Source: Akkermansiaceae bacterium (lineage in GTDB: Bacteria; Verrucomicrobiota; Verrucomicrobiia; Verrucomicrobiales; Akkermansiaceae). From it: 32,948 nt of DNA. Location of the stretch: the NCBI GenBank assembly GCA_947462535.1, contig CANHPN010000025.1:1-32948 (forward strand), given 5' to 3'. Shown piece after piece: positions 1-6,176 of this stretch. Positions within the stretch are counted from its first letter, which is position 1, and each line of letters opens with the position of its first letter. The notes beneath the pieces were generated by a model, which saw only the letters and a program-made list of their open reading frames with translations, ran no database searches and was not told the origin of the DNA. A program made the position numbers and the translations under genes.

Positions 1-524
1 CGTTCGGTGAAATGGGTCGTCGATTTCGGCCTGAAACACCGCGATCTGGAGGACATCACCGCCATCGGAGTCGATGAAGTCACCTACAGCAAGGGCCACC
101 GCTACATGACCCTGGTCTACCAGATCGACAGCGGGCGCAAGCGTCTTCTTGGTATCATCCGAGACCGCGACACCCAATCCCTCACGAGCTTCTTCGAGTC
201 CTTCGGAGCAGAGCGCTGCGCGAGAATCAAGGTCGTCTGTTCCGACATGTGGAAACCCTATCTGACCATCAGGCAGGCCACCAAACTGCGCGACCTGCTC
301 AAATACGATCTCAAGTCCATGCGCGCCCTCGCACTCAAGGAATCCTTCGACGCCTTCTGGCAATACGAAAGTCCGCGCTGGGCATCGTCGAGGGGCTCAA
401 CCTGCGAATTAATCTGTGTATGAGAAAAGCTTACGGTTACCGCAGCTTCGAAATGCTGCAAATCTCTCTCTATCAGACACTTGGAGATCTACCCGAACCA
501 AAATTCACCCACAGATTTTGCTGA
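1..524 (+). pseudogene. ISL3-family transposase remnant, internally deleted and frameshifted
   Basis: DDE transposase of the ISL3 family, truncated by the left window edge. The reading frame from about position 7 holds the GVDEVTYSKGH block with the first catalytic Asp, and VCSDMWKPYL with the second. The text then jumps straight to TIRQATKLRDLLKY, so roughly 50 residues of the usual family sequence are missing. A second loss near 375-395 shifts the frame, and the C-terminus continues in another frame as GIVEGLNLRINL (catalytic Glu), MRKAYGYRSFE and LGDLPEPKFTHRFC, stopping at 522-524. All three acidic residues survive, but no continuous protein can be made. The family-length comparison is from memory; the frame change is directly visible. 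Confidence 0.88.
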
Positions 525-642
525 AGAGCCCATTTTCGGAAATGAAATTAGGATCAATAAGGTCATCCAGTTCCAATGACTCCAAACGGCGGTTGATCCA
601 TTCTTCAGGATACATTGAATCCTTATGTGGCTTCTTTGGCAT
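505..642 (-). pseudogene. Small unknown gene cut by the ISL3 element, 5' part
   Basis: A minus-strand frame starts with ATG at 642 and reads MPKKPHKDSMYPEEWINRRL, then ESLELDDLIDPNFISENG up to the edge of the insertion sequence. It then runs eight codons into the IS end and stops at 505-507, giving 45 residues. Its composition is protein-like and quite unlike the flanking IS sequence. I read it as the first ~37 codons of a resident gene whose remainder lies left of the window beyond the element. I do not recognise the family. No Shine-Dalgarno sequence precedes the ATG. It could also be a chance frame. Confidence 0.45.
509..530 (-). repeat. Probable right terminal inverted repeat of the ISL3 element
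   Basis: Read inward on the minus strand it begins GGCTCTTCAGCAAAATCTGT. The transposase stop codon (522-524) lies inside it. The partner repeat is outside the window, so its exact inner limit is inferred. Confidence 0.6.
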
Positions 643-746
643 TATTTTAGCTTGTTAGATCTCTCTTCAATTTTCCTCTGTCGCCAGCCTCGTGAATAGG
701 GTCACGTGAATAAGGCTAGGTTATACATTTCAACATACCCAACATC
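643..746. other. Short AT-richer spacer between the interrupted gene and higA
   Basis: No gene is visible. Two near-identical copies of CGTGAATAGG / CGTGAATAAGG lie at 691-700 and 705-715, separated by four bases, and might be a binding site. With the interrupted gene this is the least GC-rich part of the window, which fits an acquired segment. Confidence 0.3.
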
Positions 747-1052
747 TCACGCCGCGCTTGGCTGCACTTCCTTGCGGATGGCTTCGCCTTTTTCGCGGTC
801 GGCGCGCATGAATTCGTATTCGAGTTGGAGGTTCATCCAAATGCCGGGGGTGATGCCGAAGAAGGCGCTCAGGCGCAGGTCGTATTCGGGGGTGCAGCGG
901 CGTTTGCCTTGTTTCATTTGGGTGAGGTGAGGCGCGGGAATGCCGCAGCGGCGGGCGATCTCCGCTTGGGACAGGTCCGATTCCTCAAGCGTTTCGCGGA
1001 GGGTCTCGGCGAAGAAGTTGAGCAGTGGAATGAGTTGCGGTTTCTTTTTCAT
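747..1052 (-). CDS. higA: HigA-type antitoxin, XRE helix-turn-helix
   Basis: A 101-residue DNA-binding antitoxin predicted to neutralise the HigB RNase encoded immediately upstream and to repress the operon. The helix-turn-helix is SQAEIARRCGIPAPHLTQMK (about residues 28-47). It is followed by GKRRCTPEYDLRLSAFFGI and PGIWMNLQLEYE, the conserved C-terminal block of HigA antitoxins. The ATG at 1052 lies nine bases after the toxin stop, the toxin-first order typical of higBA. Length and motifs are normal and it appears intact. Confidence 0.9.
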   Translation of the reverse strand: MKKKPQLIPLLNFFAETLRETLEESDLSQAEIARRCGIPAPHLTQMKQGKRRCTPEYDLRLSAFFGITPGIWMNLQLEYEFMRADREKGEAIRKEVQPSAA

Positions 1053-1061
1053 GGTGGTGGC

Positions 1062-1343
1062 TCAGTGATAGTCGGTGATTTGGACGTCGGCGGCGTTGCC
1101 GTCTTTCCAGCGGAAGACGATGCGCCACTGTTGGTTGATGCGGATGCTCCAGAATCCCTTGAGATTGCCGGAGAGTGATTCGAGTCGGTTGGAAGGTGGT
1201 TGGCGGAGTTGGTCGATGGCAATGATCCGGTGAAGCTGACGGAGTCTCATGAGCGCCCGTGGCTGAATGTCGCCCGGGAATTTCCGAGAGGTTTCCCCAT
1301 GAAAGACTTTGGAGGTTTCCTTGCAGGTGAAGTTTCCGACCAC
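1062..1343 (-). CDS. higB: HigB-type toxin, RelE/ParE-fold mRNA interferase
   Basis: A 93-residue toxin of the HigB family, ribosome-dependent mRNA endonucleases of the RelE fold. Diagnostic text is RLESLSGNLKGFWSIRINQQ followed by WRIVFRWKDGNAADVQITDYH, matching the family pattern L..L.GD.KG.WS..V...WRI.F....G....V...DYH. The GTG at 1343 is the first start placing VGNFTCKETSKVF at the expected N-terminal position; no Shine-Dalgarno sequence precedes it. It is the first gene of the operon with higA. Probably active: the conserved basic and aromatic positions are present. Confidence 0.9.
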   Translation of the reverse strand: MVGNFTCKETSKVFHGETSRKFPGDIQPRALMRLRQLHRIIAIDQLRQPPSNRLESLSGNLKGFWSIRINQQWRIVFRWKDGNAADVQITDYH

Positions 1344-1351
1344 TTGCGGTG

Positions 1352-1380
1352 AACGTTGCCGGATTTGATAATGATTTCAA
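1352..1380 (-). promoter_or_regulatory. Possible higBA promoter/operator
   Basis: Upstream of higB on the minus strand, TTGAAA (1375-1380) could be a -35 box and AACGTT (1352-1357) a weak -10, spaced 17. The segment 1365-1380 (TTGATAATGATTTCAA) is an imperfect palindrome with matching TTGA/TCAA tips, a plausible HigA operator. Inference only. Confidence 0.3.
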
Positions 1381-1413
1381 GGTGAAAAGTTGCTTTTTCA
1401 ATCCAGCCTATTT

Positions 1414-2718
1414 TCAAAACGCAGGCTTGGGACTTGGGCGAAGTCCATGGTGTTGAGCGCTCCTTTCACGGATCAATCGTGAAGCGACGAGCGCCGCCAA
1501 AATTGCCGCGAGGACTGCCAGGCCCGGCAGCCAGACGGACGCCATGCCGAGCGCGGCCCATTGCGCGGTCAGGCAGACGCCGGCGACCACCAGGAAACCC
1601 AGACGCCGCGTGAAATCCGCCGCCCCGCAAAGCAACGTGAGAACGACGACGAATACCGCCATGAACTCGATTTCCCAGACCGGTGCCAGCCTCGGATATT
1701 CGCGGACCTCGGCCAGCCCCTCGTTGGACGCGATGGCGGCGATCAGGCCGGATAGATTTTGCGAGAAGGTCCGGGTCGCGGGTTCGGCGGCGCTGCGGTC
1801 GTCGCGCAGGATCACCGGGTCGGGCGCTTGTTTCGGGAAAAGATCGTCGTCGCCATCGACCAGGGTTTCGGCGGAAATTTCGGCGTAGCCGGAAATCGGT
1901 TTCAGTGGCGTGGTGAGGCGGCCGCAGTCGTCGATCGGAACAATCGGCCCGTTAGTGCTGAGCTTGAGGTATTGGCCGAGCCGGACCTCCACGCCGGCCG
2001 TCGGGAGATCGAGCCGCTGGAGCACGGCTAACAGCGGAAAGCCGAGAACAACGCGATCTTCCCAGCGGGCCAGCAGCGGGGAGCCCCCATCGCCCGCCTC
2101 GGCTTCGAGCACGGAGAATCCCGCCAGCGCGTCTTCTCCACCGAGGATCACGCCGGAAATCGGGACCCGGTTCACCACCGCCAGTGAGGAGGTGTTTCCC
2201 TGGACGGCGGCGAGCGGGATCGAAGCGCGGCGGAACGCCGGCGGCATCGACGAGGCGACCGCGCCGCGGGAAAGCGGCGCGGCCATCACCAGCGAATCAA
2301 AGCGCGACAGCGATTTCTCCAAAGCCGCCAGCCCGACCGGGTCCGGCGTCTCCCACGCCAGCACCGCCGCCGAGGCCGCCTTCTTCGCGCCGAGCCGATA
2401 GAAGTTCGTGAAAATCACCGCAAGGTCGATCGGCGCGGGAGGCGACGATTGGAAAAAGCCCCCCGGATCGTCTTCCAGCGCGACGATCACCGGGGCGTTG
2501 CGGCGGTCTAACTTCGAATCCGTGGAAAACGCCCGCAGCTTCCATGGGTCGGCGCGAGTCCCCTGCCCGGTCACGAAAAGTGGCGGATTGACGAAGCTGC
2601 CAGCGACTGTCGTGAACGCCGCGCGGTCCACTCCCGTTCCCGGCACCACCACCCACACGGCGAGGGCCGCCGCCGAAATGAGCAGCGCGCGCAGTCGGCG
2701 ATGGAACGAGCTGGTCAC
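1414..2718 (-). CDS. CHASE2-like membrane protein without an output domain
   Basis: A predicted inner-membrane protein of 434 residues starting at GTG 2718. A longer upstream frame exists, but this GTG overlaps the stop of the preceding kinase gene as GTGA, so it is the natural coupled start. One transmembrane segment (about 8-28) is followed by a ~320-residue extracytoplasmic part resembling CHASE2 sensor domains (VIVALEDD near 77-84, LAVIFTNFYRLGAKKA near 99-114, SGYAEISAETLVDGDDDLFP near 276-295). Three C-terminal helices follow (about 350-367, 372-392, 394-415). CHASE2 proteins usually carry a kinase, cyclase or phosphatase behind the helices; here only about 20 polar residues remain. The ligand is unknown, and the coupling to an APH-fold kinase suggests a shared role. 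Confidence 0.6.
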   Translation of the reverse strand: MTSSFHRRLRALLISAAALAVWVVVPGTGVDRAAFTTVAGSFVNPPLFVTGQGTRADPWKLRAFSTDSKLDRRNAPVIVALEDDPGGFFQSSPPAPIDLAVIFTNFYRLGAKKAASAAVLAWETPDPVGLAALEKSLSRFDSLVMAAPLSRGAVASSMPPAFRRASIPLAAVQGNTSSLAVVNRVPISGVILGGEDALAGFSVLEAEAGDGGSPLLARWEDRVVLGFPLLAVLQRLDLPTAGVEVRLGQYLKLSTNGPIVPIDDCGRLTTPLKPISGYAEISAETLVDGDDDLFPKQAPDPVILRDDRSAAEPATRTFSQNLSGLIAAIASNEGLAEVREYPRLAPVWEIEFMAVFVVVLTLLCGAADFTRRLGFLVVAGVCLTAQWAALGMASVWLPGLAVLAAILAALVASRLIRERSAQHHGLRPSPKPAF

Positions 2719-3677
2719 TTTTTCGATTGGCGGATCGCCTTGAGAACCGGCGCGAGCGGAGCCTCCAGCGGCGTGCCTGCCGTCACCTCGCCGAGCAGGC
2801 GCGCGGCCGTCGCGATGTGCGGCCGATACCACTCGTCGCCGCGGTTTTTCACGATGTTGCCGTAAGCACCGAGCGCCTGCATCAGGCGTTGGGCGGCGCA
2901 TTCGTGGAACAGCTTTTCCAGCGGGCGCTCGTCGGCGATTTCCTCCCAGAGCTTGAGAAGCTGCTCGCGCTCCTCGGCGGAGTGGTCCATGTAGGGATCG
3001 AAAATCAGCGACGCGAGATCGTATTCCTGACGGCCGCGGCGGAGGCCTTGGAAGTCGATGAGCCAGACCTGGTCGTCCTTGATCATGAGATTTTGCGACT
3101 GGAAATCCCGGTGCACCAGATGCCGCGCGACCGTGCCGAGACGCTGCGAGAGATCGATGAACGCCTCGTTTTTCCTCAGTCCGCCGGCATCCAGCCCGAG
3201 GAAATCCTCGACCATGTATTCGAAGAAATACTCCTGTTCCCAGCGATAGAGCGCCGCGTCGAAGGGCGGCATCAGGTGGAAATCCTTCGCCGGCTTCGCA
3301 TAAAACAACTTGTCCACCTGCTCGAACGCGGAGCGGTAAAGCGGCAGCCGCTCTGCAAACGGCCGGTCTTTCAGCGATAACAAATCCACGTCGCCCAGGT
3401 CCTCGACCAGCGCCACGCGATACCTCGCCCGCTCATGGATGATCGTCGGCACGCGCAATTTCGCCTGTTTCAGGAACTGCGCGACCGGGATAAACTGCGA
3501 GTTGTCCTCGCGCTCCTCGTTCCAATGCACGCCGATGAACGGCTCGTGGCCCGGCGTTTTCACACGGACGATCGTGCGGCCCGAGGCGCCGCGTTTGATC
3601 GGCTCGAGGGTGATGCGCACGGTCGGGTCCACGCCGAGGAACTGGCGGACGGTGGAAAGGATCGCTTCGGTTGGCAT
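2715..3677 (-). CDS. APH-fold phosphotransferase, AmgK-like sugar kinase
   Basis: A cytoplasmic kinase of 320 residues of the aminoglycoside phosphotransferase/choline kinase superfamily. The catalytic loop is HRDFQSQN (189-196) and the metal-binding motif DFQG (208-211), followed by LRRGRQEYDLASLIFDPYMD. That FQGLRRG.....YDLASL signature is shared with AmgK (N-acetylmuramate/N-acetylglucosamine 1-kinase of wall recycling) and relatives, so an amino-sugar substrate is more likely than an antibiotic. It begins a two-gene unit with the CHASE2-like protein through a 4-base GTGA overlap. The substrate is an inference; the kinase fold is well supported. Confidence 0.75.
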   Translation of the reverse strand: MPTEAILSTVRQFLGVDPTVRITLEPIKRGASGRTIVRVKTPGHEPFIGVHWNEEREDNSQFIPVAQFLKQAKLRVPTIIHERARYRVALVEDLGDVDLLSLKDRPFAERLPLYRSAFEQVDKLFYAKPAKDFHLMPPFDAALYRWEQEYFFEYMVEDFLGLDAGGLRKNEAFIDLSQRLGTVARHLVHRDFQSQNLMIKDDQVWLIDFQGLRRGRQEYDLASLIFDPYMDHSAEEREQLLKLWEEIADERPLEKLFHECAAQRLMQALGAYGNIVKNRGDEWYRPHIATAARLLGEVTAGTPLEAPLAPVLKAIRQSKK

Positions 3678-3686
3678 GGGCGGGGG

Positions 3687-3717
3687 AAACTAGCGGGAAA
3701 AACCGCCCTTCTGCCAA
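3687..3717 (-). promoter_or_regulatory. Probable promoter of the APH-fold kinase
   Basis: On the minus strand TTGGCA (3712-3717) is followed after 18-19 bases by CTAGTT/TAGTTT (3687-3693), with the ATG only 9-10 bases further on. This leaves a very short or absent 5' leader, as at several other genes here. The rest of 3720-3867 shows no gene. Confidence 0.45.
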
Positions 3718-3867
3718 GGGAAATCCGGTGCCATCTCACTCATGATGGAAAAACTGAAATCCATTTGTCCGAGAGAATAAACAGTCCGGTGCGATTACCC
3801 AGTGGAAATTTCCAGCCACATGGTTTTCGGCCAATTCCTGACTGGCTGACGCAAGCGGCGAGCCCAT

Positions 3868-5631
3868 TTAGTGGTCCGAGGCGGCCTCGGGATCTCCGAT
3901 CGCGGTGGCGAGCTCCGCGGTGATTTCGGCGTGAACGCGGGTCAGCGCCGAATAGGCGGAGAAGCCCCCGGGGCCCCCGGATTTAAATTCAGCGCGCGTT
4001 TTGAGGGCCCGCTCCAGAGTCCGGATGGAGGTGCTTATTTCCTGCATACCGACCAGCAGTTCGCGGTCGCCCTTTTCCGTATAGCGGAAAAGGCGATCGG
4101 TCTCGCTCCGGCAGGTGTCTTGGACGGATCTCAGCTGTTCGGATTCGGCCCTGGAAATGCTACGAAAATCCCGTTTCGCGAGCCAGTCGAGAGGCTCGGT
4201 GACGCGGCGGAGTTCGGCAGCGAGAACCGCCCGGGAAATGTAGCCGGGGCGATTCCCAGAGCTTTGGAGGGTGAGCATTTTCGCCGAGTAATGGTAGGGT
4301 GCTTGCTGGGCGAGCTCCTCCAGGCGGCGGCGGACAAAGCTGTTGGAAAGGTAGTTGCCGATTGCCTGAGAGGCGGCTTTTTCCCGGATCTCCCGGAACT
4401 GTGCGGAAGTTTTCTCAAGGTCCTCGCGGGGAGTCATCTCCGACAGGTCGACGAGCTCCTGGAAGTTAGAGGCGAGCAAGACTTCGTATTCGAGGAAAAA
4501 TCCGGGGTTTTCCAGGGCCAGCATCGAGGGCAGGTAAGCGGCGGCGGCGGCGGGGAGGACTAGGCGGCCGCCTTTGCCGGGGCCTAACGACTGGAGCTGC
4601 TCCCAGAATCCCTGCGGCAGCTTGAAGGCCCCGCTTTCATCGATCAGGCCGATGATCGTGGCATCCGGCTCGCGGCCGGAAATCGCGGAGCTCGCGAGCA
4701 CGGCGGCGGCGGCGCTGATCGCGTGACTTTTATTCGATCGGAGCGACGTTTCCAAAGCGCTGCTGGTGACGGTGACGCGCCCGCCCGCAGGCAGGCTGCC
4801 GTGTTGTTGTATGAGGATTCGGCGCAGCGCGATGTTCAGCCGCGAGAGCCGGTGATCGTCATTCGTGGCACCAATGGTCACGGAAAATGGCCTCGGCGCA
4901 CCCTCCCCGGCCGGGATTATTTCGGCGGACATTTGGAGCGGAGCGCGGCTGAGAACCCATTTTACGGACTCGTCGTTACCGACATTTTTCCAAAGCGGCG
5001 TGAAAACCCGCGCCTCGGAAAGGAGGATACCGGGCGTGGCGGGCACCGCAGCCACCACTGCCTGCGGGGGCTTGGGCTCTACGGCGGCCACGGTTTCGTA
5101 GGCGCTGAGGTTGGGAATCCAGCCCTGCCATGCGCCGCGCTCCCCGGCGGCGCGCAAGACCTCCGCCCGCGGATGGGCCGGATCGGAAACGAGCATGACG
5201 TCCGTCAGGCAAGCGGCCAGCGCCTGGCCATGGGTCCCTGACTCCGGCGTCTCCAGCCAGGTTAGCTGCTGCCAGATCCGCTCTCTGGCTTTCGCGGCCT
5301 CCTGCGGATCGGCTGGTGGCAGGTGTTTTTCTGCCTGGAATCGGGCGATGAGCTCCCTCGTCTTGCTGTTAGCCGGATCAAGGGTTACCGCGAGCGCGAG
5401 CATCTGTGCTGCGGCACGGCGGTTTGCCGCCGTTTTGAAATCCAGGCCCTCGGCCAGCGTCGCGAGCTGCCGGGAAAGCCCCGCCATCGCCTCGGCATCC
5501 AGCGGGACCCGGTCGCGCCGGAACGCCACCGGGCCTTCTGCGGGCGGCGCGAACTTTTGCGCGAAAAGGCAGGTCGCCGCTCCCAGCGACAACCCCGCGA
5601 CTCGCCACAAATGGAATTTTCTCGGACGCAT
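3868..5631 (-). CDS. Secreted protein with a Lon-like (S16) fold, catalytic lysine apparently lost
   Basis: A 587-residue protein. ATG at 5631 is preferred over the in-frame GTG at 5670 because it gives a clean signal peptide (RKFHLWRVAGLSLGAATCLFA, cut before QKFAPP) and because an AT-rich -10-like stretch (5651-5659) would lie inside the longer version. Residues 40-200 look like helical TPR-type sequence. Residues ~285-395 resemble the Lon proteolytic domain: SNKSHAISAAAAVLASSAIS (299-318) at the catalytic-serine position, DATIIGLIDESGAFKLPQG (323-341), then GRLVLPAA and LLASNFQELVDLS. Where active Lon has GG(L/I)KEKL, this protein has GFWEQL, so the lysine of the Ser-Lys dyad appears absent. 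It may be a binding domain rather than a protease. The tail (400-587) is helical. Confidence 0.55.
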   Translation of the reverse strand: MRPRKFHLWRVAGLSLGAATCLFAQKFAPPAEGPVAFRRDRVPLDAEAMAGLSRQLATLAEGLDFKTAANRRAAAQMLALAVTLDPANSKTRELIARFQAEKHLPPADPQEAAKARERIWQQLTWLETPESGTHGQALAACLTDVMLVSDPAHPRAEVLRAAGERGAWQGWIPNLSAYETVAAVEPKPPQAVVAAVPATPGILLSEARVFTPLWKNVGNDESVKWVLSRAPLQMSAEIIPAGEGAPRPFSVTIGATNDDHRLSRLNIALRRILIQQHGSLPAGGRVTVTSSALETSLRSNKSHAISAAAAVLASSAISGREPDATIIGLIDESGAFKLPQGFWEQLQSLGPGKGGRLVLPAAAAAYLPSMLALENPGFFLEYEVLLASNFQELVDLSEMTPREDLEKTSAQFREIREKAASQAIGNYLSNSFVRRRLEELAQQAPYHYSAKMLTLQSSGNRPGYISRAVLAAELRRVTEPLDWLAKRDFRSISRAESEQLRSVQDTCRSETDRLFRYTEKGDRELLVGMQEISTSIRTLERALKTRAEFKSGGPGGFSAYSALTRVHAEITAELATAIGDPEAASDH

Positions 5632-5679
5632 CCTGCTTGATTTAAACAAATATAATATACGCCGCCTCACAAGCGAACA

Positions 5680-5708
5680 TTGCAGATATCGCCCGGCCGG
5701 GCCTGAAT
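5680..5708 (+). promoter_or_regulatory. Promoter of the thioesterase gene, predicts leaderless mRNA
   Basis: TTGCAG (5680-5685), a 17-base spacer, CTGAAT (5703-5708), then six bases to the ATG at 5715. A start site about seven bases past the -10 box falls on or next to the start codon. No Shine-Dalgarno sequence is present. Confidence 0.5.
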
Positions 5709-5714
5709 CGTCGC

Positions 5715-6125
5715 ATGTCCGACAGCGTCCCGAGTCTCGAAACCCGCGAAGAAGTCATGTTTTTCGACACCGACTGCGGCGGAGTCGTCCACAACCTCGC
5801 CTACCTGCGGATGATCGAAACCTGCCGCACCCGCCTCGCCGCGCAAATGGGCATGGATTTGCCGACGATGTCCGGCACCCAAGTTTACCCCGTGGTCACC
5901 CGCACCGAGGTCGATTACAAACTCCCCGCCAGGCTCGGCGACTGGCTCGTCATCCGCGGCCGGCTGGATGAGATGTCGCGCGCCCGGTTCTGGTGCGCCT
6001 TTGAAATGGTCCGCGAGTCCGACGGCGCGCTCCTTGTCACCGCCCGCCAAGCCCTCGCCCTCGTCCAAATGCCCGCCGGCAAACCCATGCGCCTGCCCGC
6101 CGAATGGGCGCGGCGATCGTCGTGA
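5715..6125 (+). CDS. YbgC/4-hydroxybenzoyl-CoA-type acyl-CoA thioesterase
   Basis: A 136-residue hotdog-fold thioesterase that hydrolyses acyl-CoA or acyl-ACP thioesters. The signature FDTDCGGVVHNLAYLRMIE (17-35) matches the YbgC-type motif (.DTD.GGVV...Y), with the catalytic Asp in DTD. VVTRTEVDYKLPARLGDWL (near 59-77) is the second strand region. Length is normal for the family. It is divergent from the Lon-like gene (83 bp between starts) and convergent with the primase-helicase gene, 51 bp away. In many proteobacteria YbgC is tied to the Tol-Pal system, but no tol genes are present here, so the physiological substrate is open. Confidence 0.85.
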   Translation: MSDSVPSLETREEVMFFDTDCGGVVHNLAYLRMIETCRTRLAAQMGMDLPTMSGTQVYPVVTRTEVDYKLPARLGDWLVIRGRLDEMSRARFWCAFEMVRESDGALLVTARQALALVQMPAGKPMRLPAEWARRSS

Positions 6126-6160
6126 GTGCCGATGCATGTCGTGGACAGGAGATTCCAACA

Positions 6161-6175
6161 AATGTGTCCCGGCTG
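6161..6175. repeat. Dispersed 15-base repeat at the 3' end of the TOTE gene
   Basis: AATGTGTCCCGGCTG here is identical to 28796-28810, the left arm of the hairpin behind pckG. On the minus strand it lies one base beyond the stop codon of the primase-helicase gene, so both copies sit immediately 3' of a gene and in the same orientation to it. The second arm of the hairpin is missing here. Confidence 0.6.
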
Positions 6176-6176
6176 T

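Larger units (their letters stand above)
1..530 (+). mobile_element. ISL3-family insertion sequence, right part only
   Basis: The element enters from the left edge and ends at about 530, just past the transposase stop, which is the normal arrangement in ISL3 elements. Its right end reads outward as CTGAAGAGCC, matching the GGCTCTTC-type tips of this family. The left end and any 8-bp target duplication lie outside the window; the eight bases after the element (531-538) would be the right-hand target copy. The internal deletions make it non-autonomous. Confidence 0.75.

Noticed and set aside
2719-2901. N-terminal extension of the CHASE2-like protein from 2901.
   Set aside because: It overlaps the 3' end of the kinase gene and reads as arginine-rich shadow sequence; GTG 2718 overlaps the stop of that gene naturally.
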